A DNA stretch of 64,000 bases from Pseudomonas sp. PA15(2017). Its GTDB lineage: Bacteria; Pseudomonadota; Gammaproteobacteria; Pseudomonadales; Pseudomonadaceae. The number at the start of each line of letters is the position of its first letter. Within the stretch, counting starts at the first letter, position 1. The position numbers and the translations under genes were made by a program. Shown here piece after piece: positions 26,926 to 35,146 of this stretch. Under the pieces are notes generated by a model that worked only from the letters and a program-made list of their open reading frames with translations, made no database searches and had not been told where the DNA came from. The stretch is taken from contig NZ_MSXV01000050.1 in the NCBI RefSeq assembly GCF_001945395.1, positions 104,479 through 168,478 of the forward strand. The letters run 5' to 3'.

Positions 26926-27456
26926 ATGCCCAACTACCGCCGCGCCCAGGTTCCTGACGCCACCTACTTCTTCACCGTCAATCTGCGTGATCGCACCAGC
27001 GACCTGCTGACCCGCGAAATCGAGCTGCTGCGTGAGACGGTGCGGGCCACGCGGGCCCGGCACCCTTTCCATATCGATGCCTGGGTGGTGCTGCCCGACC
27101 ACATGCACTGCCTATGGACGCTACCGCCAGGCGATGCCGACTTCGCCCTGCGCTGGAAGGTGATCAAGTTCGCCTTCGCCAAACGTCTCCCCACTACTGA
27201 GACACGCACGGTCAATCAGCAACGCCGCCGCGAGCGCGGTATCTGGCAACGGCGTTATTGGGAGCACCTGATTCGTGACGAACGGGACTACCAGCGACAC
27301 TTCGATTACATCCACGTCAATCCGTTGAAACACGGCTATGTCGAGCGGTTGGAGGACTGGCCGTATTCGAGCTTTCATCGTGCGATGGCGATGGGCATTT
27401 ATCCGCTTGGCTGGTGTGTGGAGCCGGAGGGCGCTGAGCGAGGTTACGGCGAATGA
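26926..27456 (+). CDS. REP-associated tyrosine transposase (RAYT, Y1/IS200-like)
   Basis: A 176-residue single-stranded-DNA transposase-like protein. It starts MPNYRRAQVPDATYFFTVNL as is typical, has the metal-binding HMH motif (His59, His61 in VVLPDHMHCLWTLP), the catalytic tyrosine region YIHVNPLKHGYV (Tyr128) and the WPYSSFHR ending. RAYTs bind and cut REP hairpins and are thought to spread them. All expected pieces are present: REP hairpins lie at 26204, 26863 and 27479. AAGGA precedes the ATG. The gene appears intact. Confidence 0.92.
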   Translation: MPNYRRAQVPDATYFFTVNLRDRTSDLLTREIELLRETVRATRARHPFHIDAWVVLPDHMHCLWTLPPGDADFALRWKVIKFAFAKRLPTTETRTVNQQRRRERGIWQRRYWEHLIRDERDYQRHFDYIHVNPLKHGYVERLEDWPYSSFHRAMAMGIYPLGWCVEPEGAERGYGE

Positions 27457-27478
27457 GGGGCCGACGTTGTATCGCTAT

Positions 27479-27504
27479 GGTGGATGAAAAAAGCGTCATC
27501 CACC
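27479..27504. repeat. REP hairpin, GGTGGATGA type (right of the RAYT gene)
   Basis: GGTGGATGA, 8-bp loop AAAAAGCG, TCATCCACC followed by CTAC. It lies 23 bp after the RAYT stop and matches the hairpin at 26204 in sequence and direction. Confidence 0.75.
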
Positions 27505-27543
27505 CTACATGGTTGCCATCGATCGTGCTGGCCTCCCGCAAGC

Positions 27544-28350
27544 TCAGGGCACCTCGGCCGGCTCGGCCCCGTAAGCCTTGTGCAGCAGCTCGATAAACGG
27601 CCTCGCCTCGTCGAGCGCATGGCAGCCAATGGCGGTGACGGCAATGCCCGGCGTCCATGAATTGAGCACGGCCGCACCGCAAAGCGCCTTCACACGCTCG
27701 AGGGTGATGGGCTCGACACGCTGCGGTACGCCGAGGCGGGCCAGCTGACGCTGGACCATGCCCATCATGGTGCCCTCGAGCCTCTCGGCCTCGGGCCAGA
27801 TCACCGCTTCACCGTCCCAGAAGGCCAGGTTCCATATCGTGCCCTCGCTCAGGTGCCCACGCTGATCGACGAAGGCCGCATCATCGAACCCCTCGCGTAT
27901 GGCCTGGTGAAGGTAATAGGTCTTGCCGATTTCACCGACATGCTTGATGGCGGCCAGCGGCCTCTCATGCTCGATGACGCTCAAGCGCAACGGGCCTTGC
28001 GGCCCATCGGACGGCGCGTCTTTACGCACGAACACGGCTGGCTCGACGTCCATGCTGTCAGCCGTGAACTCGCCATGCGGTGAAAAGACGGTGACCGTCA
28101 GCGACTGCTCGCTCGCGCCCTCTCTGATCGCGGTTCGAATGTACGACCGCAACAGCGCATCATCCGGTGCACGCTGGAATAACTGCAGAGAGGCATGACG
28201 CAGTCGGCTCAGGTGAAGATCCAGTCCCTTGACTCTCGAATCCCTCACCTGCATGGCAGTGAAGTGGGCAAAGCCGGCGAACGCCAGCGGGGTCAGCGCC
28301 GAGGCATTGACGGGTTGGCCGTCGATGTAGGACGACGAGTGAGTGGTCAT
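27544..28350 (-). CDS. Class IV aminotransferase family protein
   Basis: A 268-residue PLP fold-type IV protein (branched-chain aminotransferase, D-alanine aminotransferase and aminodeoxychorismate lyase superfamily). YIDGQPV at the start, LDLHLSRLRHASLQLF, the probable PLP lysine K136 in LAAIKHVGEIGK, and DDAAFVDQRGHLSEGTIWNLAFWDGEAVIWP (the family's E-x-x-x-x-N phosphate-binding segment) support this. The substrate is not evident. The start MTTHSS has GGAG upstream and leaves a proper promoter region; longer readings would run through the MerR operator. It diverges from a MerR regulator. Confidence 0.85.
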   Translation of the reverse strand: MTTHSSSYIDGQPVNASALTPLAFAGFAHFTAMQVRDSRVKGLDLHLSRLRHASLQLFQRAPDDALLRSYIRTAIREGASEQSLTVTVFSPHGEFTADSMDVEPAVFVRKDAPSDGPQGPLRLSVIEHERPLAAIKHVGEIGKTYYLHQAIREGFDDAAFVDQRGHLSEGTIWNLAFWDGEAVIWPEAERLEGTMMGMVQRQLARLGVPQRVEPITLERVKALCGAAVLNSWTPGIAVTAIGCHALDEARPFIELLHKAYGAEPAEVP

Positions 28351-28389
28351 GACAGAGGCTCCTGATGGTGCTCGATTGATCGAGCGCCT

Positions 28390-28421
28390 ATCATCGACCC
28401 TGACAGCACTGTCAGAGTCAA
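28390..28421 (-). promoter_or_regulatory. MerR-type promoter with long spacer and dyad
   Basis: Reading on the minus strand: a -35 TTGACT (28416-28421), a 20-bp spacer holding the perfect dyad CTGACAG-TG-CTGTCAG (28400-28415), then a -10-like GATGAT (28390-28395). A dyad inside an over-long 19-20-bp spacer is the hallmark of MerR-activated promoters. It drives the aminotransferase gene; the MerR gene starts 14 bp away on the other side. Confidence 0.75.
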
Positions 28422-28434
28422 GGCGAAGCAAAGG

Positions 28435-28788
28435 ATGAAAATAGGCGAGCTCTCCAGGCGTTCGGGCGTAAGCGTCAGAATGCTGCGCTATTACGAAACC
28501 GAAGGGCTGCTGCAGCCAAAGCGCACGACAAGCGGTTACCGCGATTACGCGCTGGAAGAACTGCGCACGGTCGAACGCATCCGATTGCTGGGCGCCGCCG
28601 GCATGACCCTGGCGACCATCTTGAAATTCTTGCCGTGCGTAAGAGGTGAAGGCCTGGCTTTCGAGCCTTGTGATGAACTACGTGAGGTGCTGCACGAACA
28701 GATCCGCGTGGCGGATCAGAAAGCGGCCGAGCTGGCGCAAAGCCGCAAGATTCTGGAGAGTTTTCTACACGAAGTTGAACGTGACTGA
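28435..28788 (+). CDS. MerR family transcriptional regulator
   Basis: A 117-residue MerR protein with the winged-helix MKIGELSRRSGVSVRMLRYYETEGLLQPKRTTSGYRDYALEELRTVERI (1-50) and a C-terminal dimerisation helix (EQIRVADQKAAELAQSRKILESFL). There is no C-terminal cysteine cluster for metals beyond Cys residues in LPCVRG and FEPCDE, so a metal effector is unlikely. It probably controls the divergent class IV aminotransferase gene through the dyad promoter between them. Confidence 0.9.
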   Translation: MKIGELSRRSGVSVRMLRYYETEGLLQPKRTTSGYRDYALEELRTVERIRLLGAAGMTLATILKFLPCVRGEGLAFEPCDELREVLHEQIRVADQKAAELAQSRKILESFLHEVERD

Positions 28789-28846
28789 AGCCGGGCACTC
28801 GCACGACAGAATCGCTCTTGCGCGAGACGTTGGAGCGATCAACGGG

Positions 28847-29047
28847 CTAATCGGGCTTCTGCCCTTTGCCCTTCTTCTTGGCAATCGCCTTCATCCGCGT
28901 CGCAGCCTTCTGCACGGTGGCCATCTTCTCGGGGCGTTTCATGCCGCGCCATTTGCGGATTTCTTCTCGGGTGCGGCCACAGCTCACGCACATTTCACTG
29001 TTGAGCTGGCACAGCGACACGCAGGGGTTTTCAATGTCCTTGGCCAC
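28847..29047 (-). CDS. DUF1289 small cysteine-rich protein, GTG start
   Basis: A 66-residue DUF1289 protein with four cysteines in the order C9-x3-C13-x6-C20-x2-C23 (NPCVSLCQLNSEMCVSCGRT), expected to bind zinc or an iron-sulphur centre, followed by TREEIRKW and a very basic, lysine-rich tail. It is read from GTG after GAGGGG; an upstream ATG at 29074 would add nine atypical residues. Its start overlaps the preceding gene by 17 bp, so the two form an operon. The function of the family is unknown. Confidence 0.75.
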   Translation of the reverse strand: MAKDIENPCVSLCQLNSEMCVSCGRTREEIRKWRGMKRPEKMATVQKAATRMKAIAKKKGKGQKPD

Positions 29048-29366
29048 GTTTGCCCCTCGCCGGTTGCTCGACAAAAAACGTCACATGGTCAGTGATGCGG
29101 GTCACGCTGATACCTACTTCCTCGAAAGCAGCCAGGGTCAGCGCCAGCACTCTCGCCTTGTCCGCACTGGCGAGTGTACTTGCCTTGTTGGTCTCGGTAT
29201 CGAACACCCAAGTGACGATCAGGCTCTCTGGAAAGCGCTCGTAGTCCACCTCGTGAGTGAGCCACTGAAAGCCGACGATTTCACTTTTTGCCGTTTCGCA
29301 GGCATCTGTCAGCGTGCGAATCAGCTCGCGCTCGATGCTTGCATATTTTCGTTTCGAGGCTGCCAT
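29031..29366 (-). CDS. Conserved hypothetical protein
   Basis: About 111 residues from MAASKRKYASIERELIRTLTDACETAKSEIVGFQWLTHEVDYERFPESLIVTWVF. It looks like a compact alpha/beta domain without signal peptide or membrane segment. Similar small pseudomonad proteins starting SKRKYAxIERELI are known to me only as uncharacterised. The start was placed at residue 13 of the open frame to match that N-terminus. It overlaps the DUF1289 gene by 17 bp, which suggests linked production. Confidence 0.65.
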   Translation of the reverse strand: MAASKRKYASIERELIRTLTDACETAKSEIVGFQWLTHEVDYERFPESLIVTWVFDTETNKASTLASADKARVLALTLAAFEEVGISVTRITDHVTFFVEQPARGKRGQGH

Positions 29367-29513
29367 AAGGCCCTTCTGAATCAATGCTCGATGCAGCGCC
29401 ATGTTACCCGAGGTATGCGCCTTGAGCTGAACAGCTCGTACCCTCTCCCCTACACAACGTCAGCGGCCACACGCGTTACAATGCCGCCCGCCGTTTTATA
29501 AAGAGCCCGCCCG

Positions 29514-30206
29514 ATGTTCACCCTCACCCACCTCGACGCCCCGCCACCCGAGTATCTCAAAGCCCAGGTGCTGCAGATGGTGGTGGACTACTTCAGCGAC
29601 ATCAGCCCGGTGCCGCTGACGCCCAGCAACCCACTGTTCCAGCTGTACCAGTATGTGATCGGCTTTGAGGTGCACCTGTACCTGCAGGCCATGAACGGCG
29701 AGGCCGATAGCCCGACGCACCTGCTGCTGGCCCTGGATGATCAAGATCCTGCCGTGGTGCTGGGTTTTGCGCTGTACCTGCCCAGCCAGGACGACGCCGA
29801 AGCCTGCACCCTCGCTTATATGGCCGTAGCGGCCAGCCATCGCCGGCGCGGTGTTGCCCGCGCCATGTTGCAACGCATCATCGAGCGCCATCCGCATATG
29901 GAGCTGGCCTGCGTGGCCGGCAAGGTGCCGACCTTCGAGGCCATGGGCTTTCAGGTGCTGGCCGCGCAAGGGCCGCAGGTGCTGATGAACACCCGCGACC
30001 AGCGCTCCGATGGCCTGGTGGCCGTGCAGGACCTGGCGCCGGTTTTCCAGTCCACCGAGGTGCGGCAGATCCACGCCTACCTGCTCAAGCAGCATGGCAA
30101 GAAGGCCATGAGCGAGGCCGAAAAGCAGCGCGACTATCACCTGGATCAGCTCGCCCACCAGGCTCGCCAGCTGGTTGCTGAAAGGCTTACGCCGACGCTG
30201 CACTGA
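29514..30206 (+). CDS. GNAT family N-acetyltransferase
   Basis: A 230-residue protein whose middle (about 60-155) is a GNAT domain: VVLGFALYLPSQDDAEACTLAYMAVAASHRRRGVARAMLQRIIER contains the acetyl-CoA loop (R-R-x-G-x-A), and VPTFEAMGFQVL is the motif-B end. An N-terminal helical part (PPPEYLKAQVLQMVVDYF) and a C-terminal helical tail (MSEAEKQRDYHLDQLAHQARQ) extend it beyond the usual GNAT length. The acceptor is unknown. It stands alone, with AAAGAG ahead of the start. Confidence 0.75.
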   Translation: MFTLTHLDAPPPEYLKAQVLQMVVDYFSDISPVPLTPSNPLFQLYQYVIGFEVHLYLQAMNGEADSPTHLLLALDDQDPAVVLGFALYLPSQDDAEACTLAYMAVAASHRRRGVARAMLQRIIERHPHMELACVAGKVPTFEAMGFQVLAAQGPQVLMNTRDQRSDGLVAVQDLAPVFQSTEVRQIHAYLLKQHGKKAMSEAEKQRDYHLDQLAHQARQLVAERLTPTLH

Positions 30207-30386
30207 TCACATAGGCGAGGACGCTGCCGATTTGCGTGCCGGATCACGCAGCATGACGAACAGATGCCATAACCTGCCGAGATGCCGAGCAGTTATGGGC
30301 AGGAAGCCGGCGCAAAGCCTTTCAATGCTATGCGCCCACGGCCGTGGGAACATCCGGTAGTCAGACTTCTGGACGAGAATGCGCCT

Positions 30387-30905
30387 ATGGACACCCGCTT
30401 TCTGAGCTTCCCCGATTTTCATAACGTCTATTTCTACCGCTCCATCACCCTGACCATTCTCCTGGCCATTGGCGCCATGCTGTTGTTCAAGGCAGCGGAT
30501 ATGCAGCTGCCCGAACTGCTGCTGGTTGGCGGCTGCCTGCTGCTTATGGGTTGGCGATTTGCGCTGGAATGGCGGCGGATGAACAAGGCCGGGCCGGCCT
30601 CGATACATGACGATGAACTGATCATTGCCAGCGCAAGCAATCACCGGCAGATACCGCTGAGCAGCGTGCGCTCGGTTGCCTCGAAGCACAGACTGTTTAT
30701 GGTGCGGCGCTACCGCTCATGGAGCGAGCACCTGGCGTTCGTGGAATTTACCCTGCACAACGGCGAGCGCGTTTACACCCTGGCTGAAAGTGCGGTGTTC
30801 GAGTCGCCGGCGGCCAAGCGCAGCCTGGTAGCGATCCAGGCCGCCGTATTGGCGGCCAAGGTGAAAAGCGCAGCGGCCGACAACCCTGCCGCGCTGGCCA
30901 GGTAG
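30387..30905 (+). CDS. Small inner-membrane protein with two helices and PH-like C-terminus
   Basis: About 172 residues. Two hydrophobic helices (ITLTILLAIGAMLLF, about 20-35, and LLLVGGCLLLMGWRFAL, about 44-60) are followed by a soluble part of short strands (SIHDDELIIASASNHRQIPLSSVRSVASKHRLFMVRRYRSWSEHLAFVEFTLHNGERVYTLAESAVFESP) that resembles a bacterial PH-like domain. No family was firmly recognised. The start at MDTRF was preferred because GGACGAGAA lies upstream; the frame is open to 30282. Confidence 0.6.
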   Translation: MDTRFLSFPDFHNVYFYRSITLTILLAIGAMLLFKAADMQLPELLLVGGCLLLMGWRFALEWRRMNKAGPASIHDDELIIASASNHRQIPLSSVRSVASKHRLFMVRRYRSWSEHLAFVEFTLHNGERVYTLAESAVFESPAAKRSLVAIQAAVLAAKVKSAAADNPAALAR

Positions 30906-30930
30906 CCAGCGCGGCAGCGCAGGCCCGACC

Positions 30931-33036
30931 TCAGAAGCGGTAGGTACCGATGACCACCAGGTTGCGTGGCTCGCCGAGGCGAATCTGCCCGGCGCTGGTC
31001 GCCGAGCTGTAGTAGGTGCGGTCGGTGAGGTTATTCAGGGCGGCGCGCAGGTCCCAGTCCCTCTGGCGGAAACCGGCCAGCGCGTCCCAGCGGCCATAGC
31101 CGGGCAGCACGGTGGTATTCAGGTTGTCGGCGAAGCGACTGCCGACCAGGGTCAGGCCGGTTTCGGCATACCAGCCCTGCTCCGGCTTCCAAGTCAGGAA
31201 CAGGCTGCCGTTACGCTTGGCGACGTTGCTGACGCGGTTGCCTTCCTGGCCGTTGTTGTCCTTGACGATGGTCGCATCCTGCACGCCGACGCCGCCGCGC
31301 AGGTACCAGTTGCCAGCCAGTTGGCCGGTGGCAGTGAGCTCGATGCCGCGCGAGCGTTGCAGGCCGGTGAGGATGGTCAGCGCCGGGTTGACGGGGTCGG
31401 TGGTACGACGGTTGTAGAGTTCCAGTTCGTAAACGGCGAACGTGGTGCTCAGGCGGTCACCCAGCCAGTCGCTTTTCACGCCGATCTCTTTCTGCCGAGT
31501 CAGCTCCGGTTCCAGGTCATTGGCATTGCCGGTGGCGTTCGGGGTGATACCGATCAGGCCGCCGCCGACCGGCGAATAGCTCTTGCTCCACGAAGCGTAG
31601 AAGGAGTGATCCTGCAGCGGCGTCCAGACCAGGCCGACACGGGGGCTGACGCTGTTGTCGTCTCGGCCGTCAGAAATCCCGGTCAGCCTGTTGGTGGTGT
31701 CCACCTCGAAGCGGTCATAGCGCAGGCCCGCCAGCAGCTGCCATTGTTCGCTCAGGCGCAGTTGGTCCTGCAGGTAGATCGCGCGGCTTTCGACTTCAGT
31801 GTGGTTGTCGCTGAACACCGGCATGGGGCCAGTGTGGCTCTGGTTGCGATCCGGGTTGTACAAATCCAGCGTGGGCACCGCTTGCAGCCCGCTTAAGGCA
31901 GCGCGGTACAGCCTCGGGTCGCGCCGCTGGTTGCCGATCTCGACCCCGGTCAGCAAGCGGTGCTCGAAGCCGAAGGTATCGACGGTGCCTTCAGCCTCGA
32001 GGTTGCCGAAGACATTGCGGGTATGCAGATCCTGCTGCCAGCGTTGGCGGGTCACGCGCCTGGTGGCCGCGTTGCCCCCGGTCAGGTAGGTGTTGTCGAA
32101 ATCACTGTCGAGCTTGAACACGCTCAAGGTCTGGCGCAGCTGCCAGTTGTCGTTGAGATCGAAGGTCAGCTTGGAGCGCAGCGATTGTGCTTTGTCGTCG
32201 ATGTAGTCGCGGTCGTCGCCGTAGGTAATTTCACGCTTCACGTCGGCCGGGCGGCCATTTAGGCCGGGGATGCCGCGATCCGGCGTGCGGTCGAAACGGC
32301 TGTATTCGTACTGCGCCAGCCAGTTGAGGCGAGGTGTGAGCTGCCAGCTGATCGAGGGCGCGAACAACTGGCGGTGGCTGGACACGCCATCGCGAAAACT
32401 GTTGGCGTCCTGGTTGCCCATGTTCAGGCGCAGGCTGATGTTTTCGCTCGCATCGGCACTCAGGTCGGCGTACAGGCTGCGTAGGTCTTCGCTGCCGCCC
32501 TGGGCCTCGATGCTGGAGCGCCGCCCGGCTTCGGGCACCTTGCTGATGCGGTTGACGATGCCGCCCTGGCTGCCGCGCCCGTAGAGCACCGCAGCCGGGC
32601 CCTTGAGCACGTCGATACGCTCGATGTTGTGCAGGTCGCGTACGTACTGGCTGTCATCGCGTACGCCATCGAGGTACAGGTCGTTGCTGGCCTCGAAACC
32701 GCGGATGCGCAGGCCGTCGAAACGGGTATCCGCCGCACCGCTGACGTTGGGAATGCCGCTCAGCGCCGTGGCCAGGTCGTTGGTGCCATAGTCGAGCACG
32801 CTGGCGGTTTTCACCGAGTCGATGGCCTGGGGTACGTAGCGCACCGGCGTGGCGGTACGGGTGGCGGTGCTGACTTCCTTGGTGCGCGGGGTGTCGGCTT
32901 CGGCATCACGGTCGGCGTTGATCGAGGTTTGCGGCAGCATGGTCGGGGCCGCATAGGTGAAGCCGGTAGTCAGTAGAACGGAAAAGCCAAGCGAAACAGA
33001 TACGAGACGCAAAGAGGCAGGCATGAAGGGGCGCAT
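30931..33036 (-). CDS. TonB-dependent siderophore receptor
   Basis: A 701-residue receptor: signal peptide (about 1-29, LGFSVLLTTGFTYA), plug (about 65-190: RYVPQAIDSVKTASVLDYGTNDLATALSGIPNVSGAADTRFDGLRIRGFEASNDLYLDGVRDD and VLKGPAAVLYGRGSQGGIVNRISK), then a 22-strand barrel ending NLVVIGTYRF. The plug pattern is that of catecholate receptors such as Fiu and PiuA. The sequence ahead of the start is AT-rich (33090-33125) and may include the Fur-controlled promoter, but I could not align a convincing Fur box. No other uptake gene is adjacent. Confidence 0.9.
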   Translation of the reverse strand: MRPFMPASLRLVSVSLGFSVLLTTGFTYAAPTMLPQTSINADRDAEADTPRTKEVSTATRTATPVRYVPQAIDSVKTASVLDYGTNDLATALSGIPNVSGAADTRFDGLRIRGFEASNDLYLDGVRDDSQYVRDLHNIERIDVLKGPAAVLYGRGSQGGIVNRISKVPEAGRRSSIEAQGGSEDLRSLYADLSADASENISLRLNMGNQDANSFRDGVSSHRQLFAPSISWQLTPRLNWLAQYEYSRFDRTPDRGIPGLNGRPADVKREITYGDDRDYIDDKAQSLRSKLTFDLNDNWQLRQTLSVFKLDSDFDNTYLTGGNAATRRVTRQRWQQDLHTRNVFGNLEAEGTVDTFGFEHRLLTGVEIGNQRRDPRLYRAALSGLQAVPTLDLYNPDRNQSHTGPMPVFSDNHTEVESRAIYLQDQLRLSEQWQLLAGLRYDRFEVDTTNRLTGISDGRDDNSVSPRVGLVWTPLQDHSFYASWSKSYSPVGGGLIGITPNATGNANDLEPELTRQKEIGVKSDWLGDRLSTTFAVYELELYNRRTTDPVNPALTILTGLQRSRGIELTATGQLAGNWYLRGGVGVQDATIVKDNNGQEGNRVSNVAKRNGSLFLTWKPEQGWYAETGLTLVGSRFADNLNTTVLPGYGRWDALAGFRQRDWDLRAALNNLTDRTYYSSATSAGQIRLGEPRNLVVIGTYRF

Positions 33037-33220
33037 CCAGAGAGGGCTGTTTTTGGCGCGCGGATGGTAATGCTTTGCGTTTACTTATGAAATAGCGTCC
33101 CATTCATATTTACATACAATATTTGCCCGACTGTCCAGCCTGGATGACGGAGCTGTAGCGTCTCGATATTGCGGACTTTCTGCAGCACGAGCCGTATGGG
33201 AGCGGCCGGGCGACGATTCG

Positions 33221-33268
33221 CTTTAGCCGCGATCGAGCGCGAAGGCGCCGAGAACATCGCGGCTAAAG
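33221..33268. repeat. REP hairpin (CTTTAGCCGCGAT type)
   Basis: CTTTAGCCGCGAT and its exact complement ATCGCGGCTAAAG, 22 bp apart, between a TonB receptor start and the end of a methyltransferase gene. This is a third REP family in the window. Confidence 0.7.
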
Positions 33269-33305
33269 CCGCTAGGGGTCGACGGGCGTCTTTCAGCCGT
33301 ACTCG

Positions 33306-34049
33306 CTAGCGCTTCACGCAGGCGAACAGCGCGTTGCCGGCGTTCTCGCTGATCGGCAGGATTTTCTGATAGTCGTGTTCGAGCACCTGCACCTCGAAGT
33401 GCGGCTCGAGCAGCGCCTGCAGCTCGGCGAAGCTGACTGCGACCATGGGGTGTTCGTCGTGCCAGGTCAGGGTTTCATCACCACTGCTTTTCTCGATGCG
33501 TAGGCGCAGCGCCTGCCGCTCCCCCGTCCCGCTGTAATGCCAGCCGGAACTGAAGGTGAAGCGTCCCGCCTCGACCTGCACGGTGTGCGCCGCGAACAGG
33601 CGGTTGTCGATGCGGGTGCGGTCGACCGCGTTGAAGCAGAACAGCCCACCGGGCTGCAGGGCGCGGTGCACGCTGGCAATGCAGGCGGCGAGCCGCGCGA
33701 GCGTGGCGCTGTAGTGCAGCGAATAGAGAAAGCAGGTGATCAGGTCGACCGGCTCGTCGACGCTGAACGCGCACATGTCCTGTACTGCGAAGTGCGCTTC
33801 GGGGCAGCGAATGGCGGCCTTGTCGAGCATTGGCTGGTTGATGTCCAGCCCGCTGCTCTGAAAGCCGGCATCGAGAAAATGCCGTACGTGGGGCCCGGTG
33901 CCACAGGCCAGGTCCAGGTGCCGTTTGCCACCGTTGCCGAACAGCTGTTGCAGGCGCTGCACAGCGTGGCTTTGCGCCTGGTAGTCGATATCGGCGCACA
34001 TCAGGTCGTAGTAATCGGACAGGTCCGTATAGAGGGCGTTGACGGGCAT
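33306..34049 (-). CDS. Class I SAM-dependent methyltransferase
   Basis: A 247-residue methyltransferase. Motif I is HLDLACGTGPHVRHF (about 44-58), the acidic SAM-ribose loop is SSGLDINQPMLDKA, motif II/post-II is AHFAVQDMCAF and VDLITCFLYSLHY, and ALQPGGLFCFNAVD is motif III. The substrate is not evident; the C-terminal part carries the usual strand region (WHYSGTGERQALRLRIEK). Start taken at MPVNALYTDLSDYYDL, typical of this group; the open frame extends further but without a family match. Confidence 0.85.
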   Translation of the reverse strand: MPVNALYTDLSDYYDLMCADIDYQAQSHAVQRLQQLFGNGGKRHLDLACGTGPHVRHFLDAGFQSSGLDINQPMLDKAAIRCPEAHFAVQDMCAFSVDEPVDLITCFLYSLHYSATLARLAACIASVHRALQPGGLFCFNAVDRTRIDNRLFAAHTVQVEAGRFTFSSGWHYSGTGERQALRLRIEKSSGDETLTWHDEHPMVAVSFAELQALLEPHFEVQVLEHDYQKILPISENAGNALFACVKR

Positions 34050-34299
34050 CGGAACCTGACCATGACGGGGTGTTTTCGAGGGTGGCGGATCATAGCCGAA
34101 AACCCGCGCGGCGCTGCCACTATTCGCTGCGCGGGTGCAGCAGGCCATGAGCGGATAAGCCCGGTTGATGGCCGCCCTGCACAAAACGCCATGCAGCCTG
34201 CCAGACGGCGAACGGCAGCTTACGCGGCGCTGGCGATCCATTAGACTGCCCGGCAAAATGGCGCCCCGCTGCATACCTCCCCTCGCCCGGTCGACTCCG

Positions 34300-34962
34300 A
34301 TGCCCAAGGCTCACACCTATCTGCTCCGCTACCCGTCCGCCAGCCTGCTGTTCGTGCAGTTGCTGGGCATCGTGCTCTACCCGTTCATGGAACGCCTGTC
34401 CGAGGGGCGGGCCATCGTTGGCGCCTTTGGCATCGTGGTGCTGGCGATGTCGCTGCGCATGGTGCGCAGCAGCCCGACCATCCAGTGGATCGCCTTCACC
34501 CAGGCGGCGTGCATCCTGATGCTGACCGTGGCCATGGAGTTCGAGTACAACACCGCGCTGTCGATCCTCCTCGCGGCGCTGGAGTCGAGCTTCTATTTCT
34601 ATGCTGCCGGCGGCCTGATCGCCTACATGATGGAAGACCAGCGCGCGAGCACCGATGAGCTGTTCGCCGTCGGCGCCACCTTTACCCTGCTGGCCTGGGC
34701 CTTCGCCCATGCGTTTCATGTCTGCCAACTGCTCAATCCCGGCAGCTTCACCGCGGCGATCGATCCCGAGGCGCAGCGCACCTGGGTGGAGCTGCTGTTC
34801 CTGAGTTTCACCACCCTGTCGGGCGTCGGCCTGAGCGACATCATTCCGCTGCGGCCTTTCGCCCGCGCCCTGGTGATGCTCGAGCAATTCGCCGGGGTCA
34901 TGTACATCGGCCTGGTGGTCACCCGCCTGGTCAGCCTGACGGTAAGGCCGAAACACAACTGA
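34300..34962 (+). CDS. Channel-like membrane protein (two-pore-domain K+ channel type, altered filter)
   Basis: A 220-residue membrane protein with about six hydrophobic segments. The last two bracket LFLSFTTLSGVGLSDIIPLRPFARALV (about 167-192), which follows the Ion_trans_2 pore pattern, but the selectivity filter is T171-T172-L-S-G-V-G-L-S-D180 instead of TVGYGD. The N-terminal half (about 15-135) forms additional helices without a voltage-sensor arginine ladder. It may pass potassium or another ion, or be a non-conducting relative. The start is uncertain because no clear ribosome site is seen. Confidence 0.65.
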   Translation: MPKAHTYLLRYPSASLLFVQLLGIVLYPFMERLSEGRAIVGAFGIVVLAMSLRMVRSSPTIQWIAFTQAACILMLTVAMEFEYNTALSILLAALESSFYFYAAGGLIAYMMEDQRASTDELFAVGATFTLLAWAFAHAFHVCQLLNPGSFTAAIDPEAQRTWVELLFLSFTTLSGVGLSDIIPLRPFARALVMLEQFAGVMYIGLVVTRLVSLTVRPKHN

Positions 34963-35146
34963 ACCTGGGGCGCAGACGTACAAAGCACGCACGAACCGCT
35001 GAACCGGTGGGTATTCATGGCTCGGGAAAAGCCTGCCAGCCATCCGGTTTCGCCCATGACGGCTACGCTCAAACACACAATCGCCGCCGCTCGAGCCCAG
35101 CGGCGCACTCCGCTCTCGTTCCTTCTACTCGCAGGCCCAGCAGACC

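Noticed and set aside
24054..27504. A prophage or complete insertion sequence in the accessory stretch
   Set aside because: No integrase, structural phage genes or IS ends are present; only a lone ATPase gene, a Bro-N gene and a RAYT.
33060..33125. Fur box upstream of the second siderophore receptor
   Set aside because: The region is AT-rich, but no 19-bp alignment to the Fur consensus was convincing by eye.
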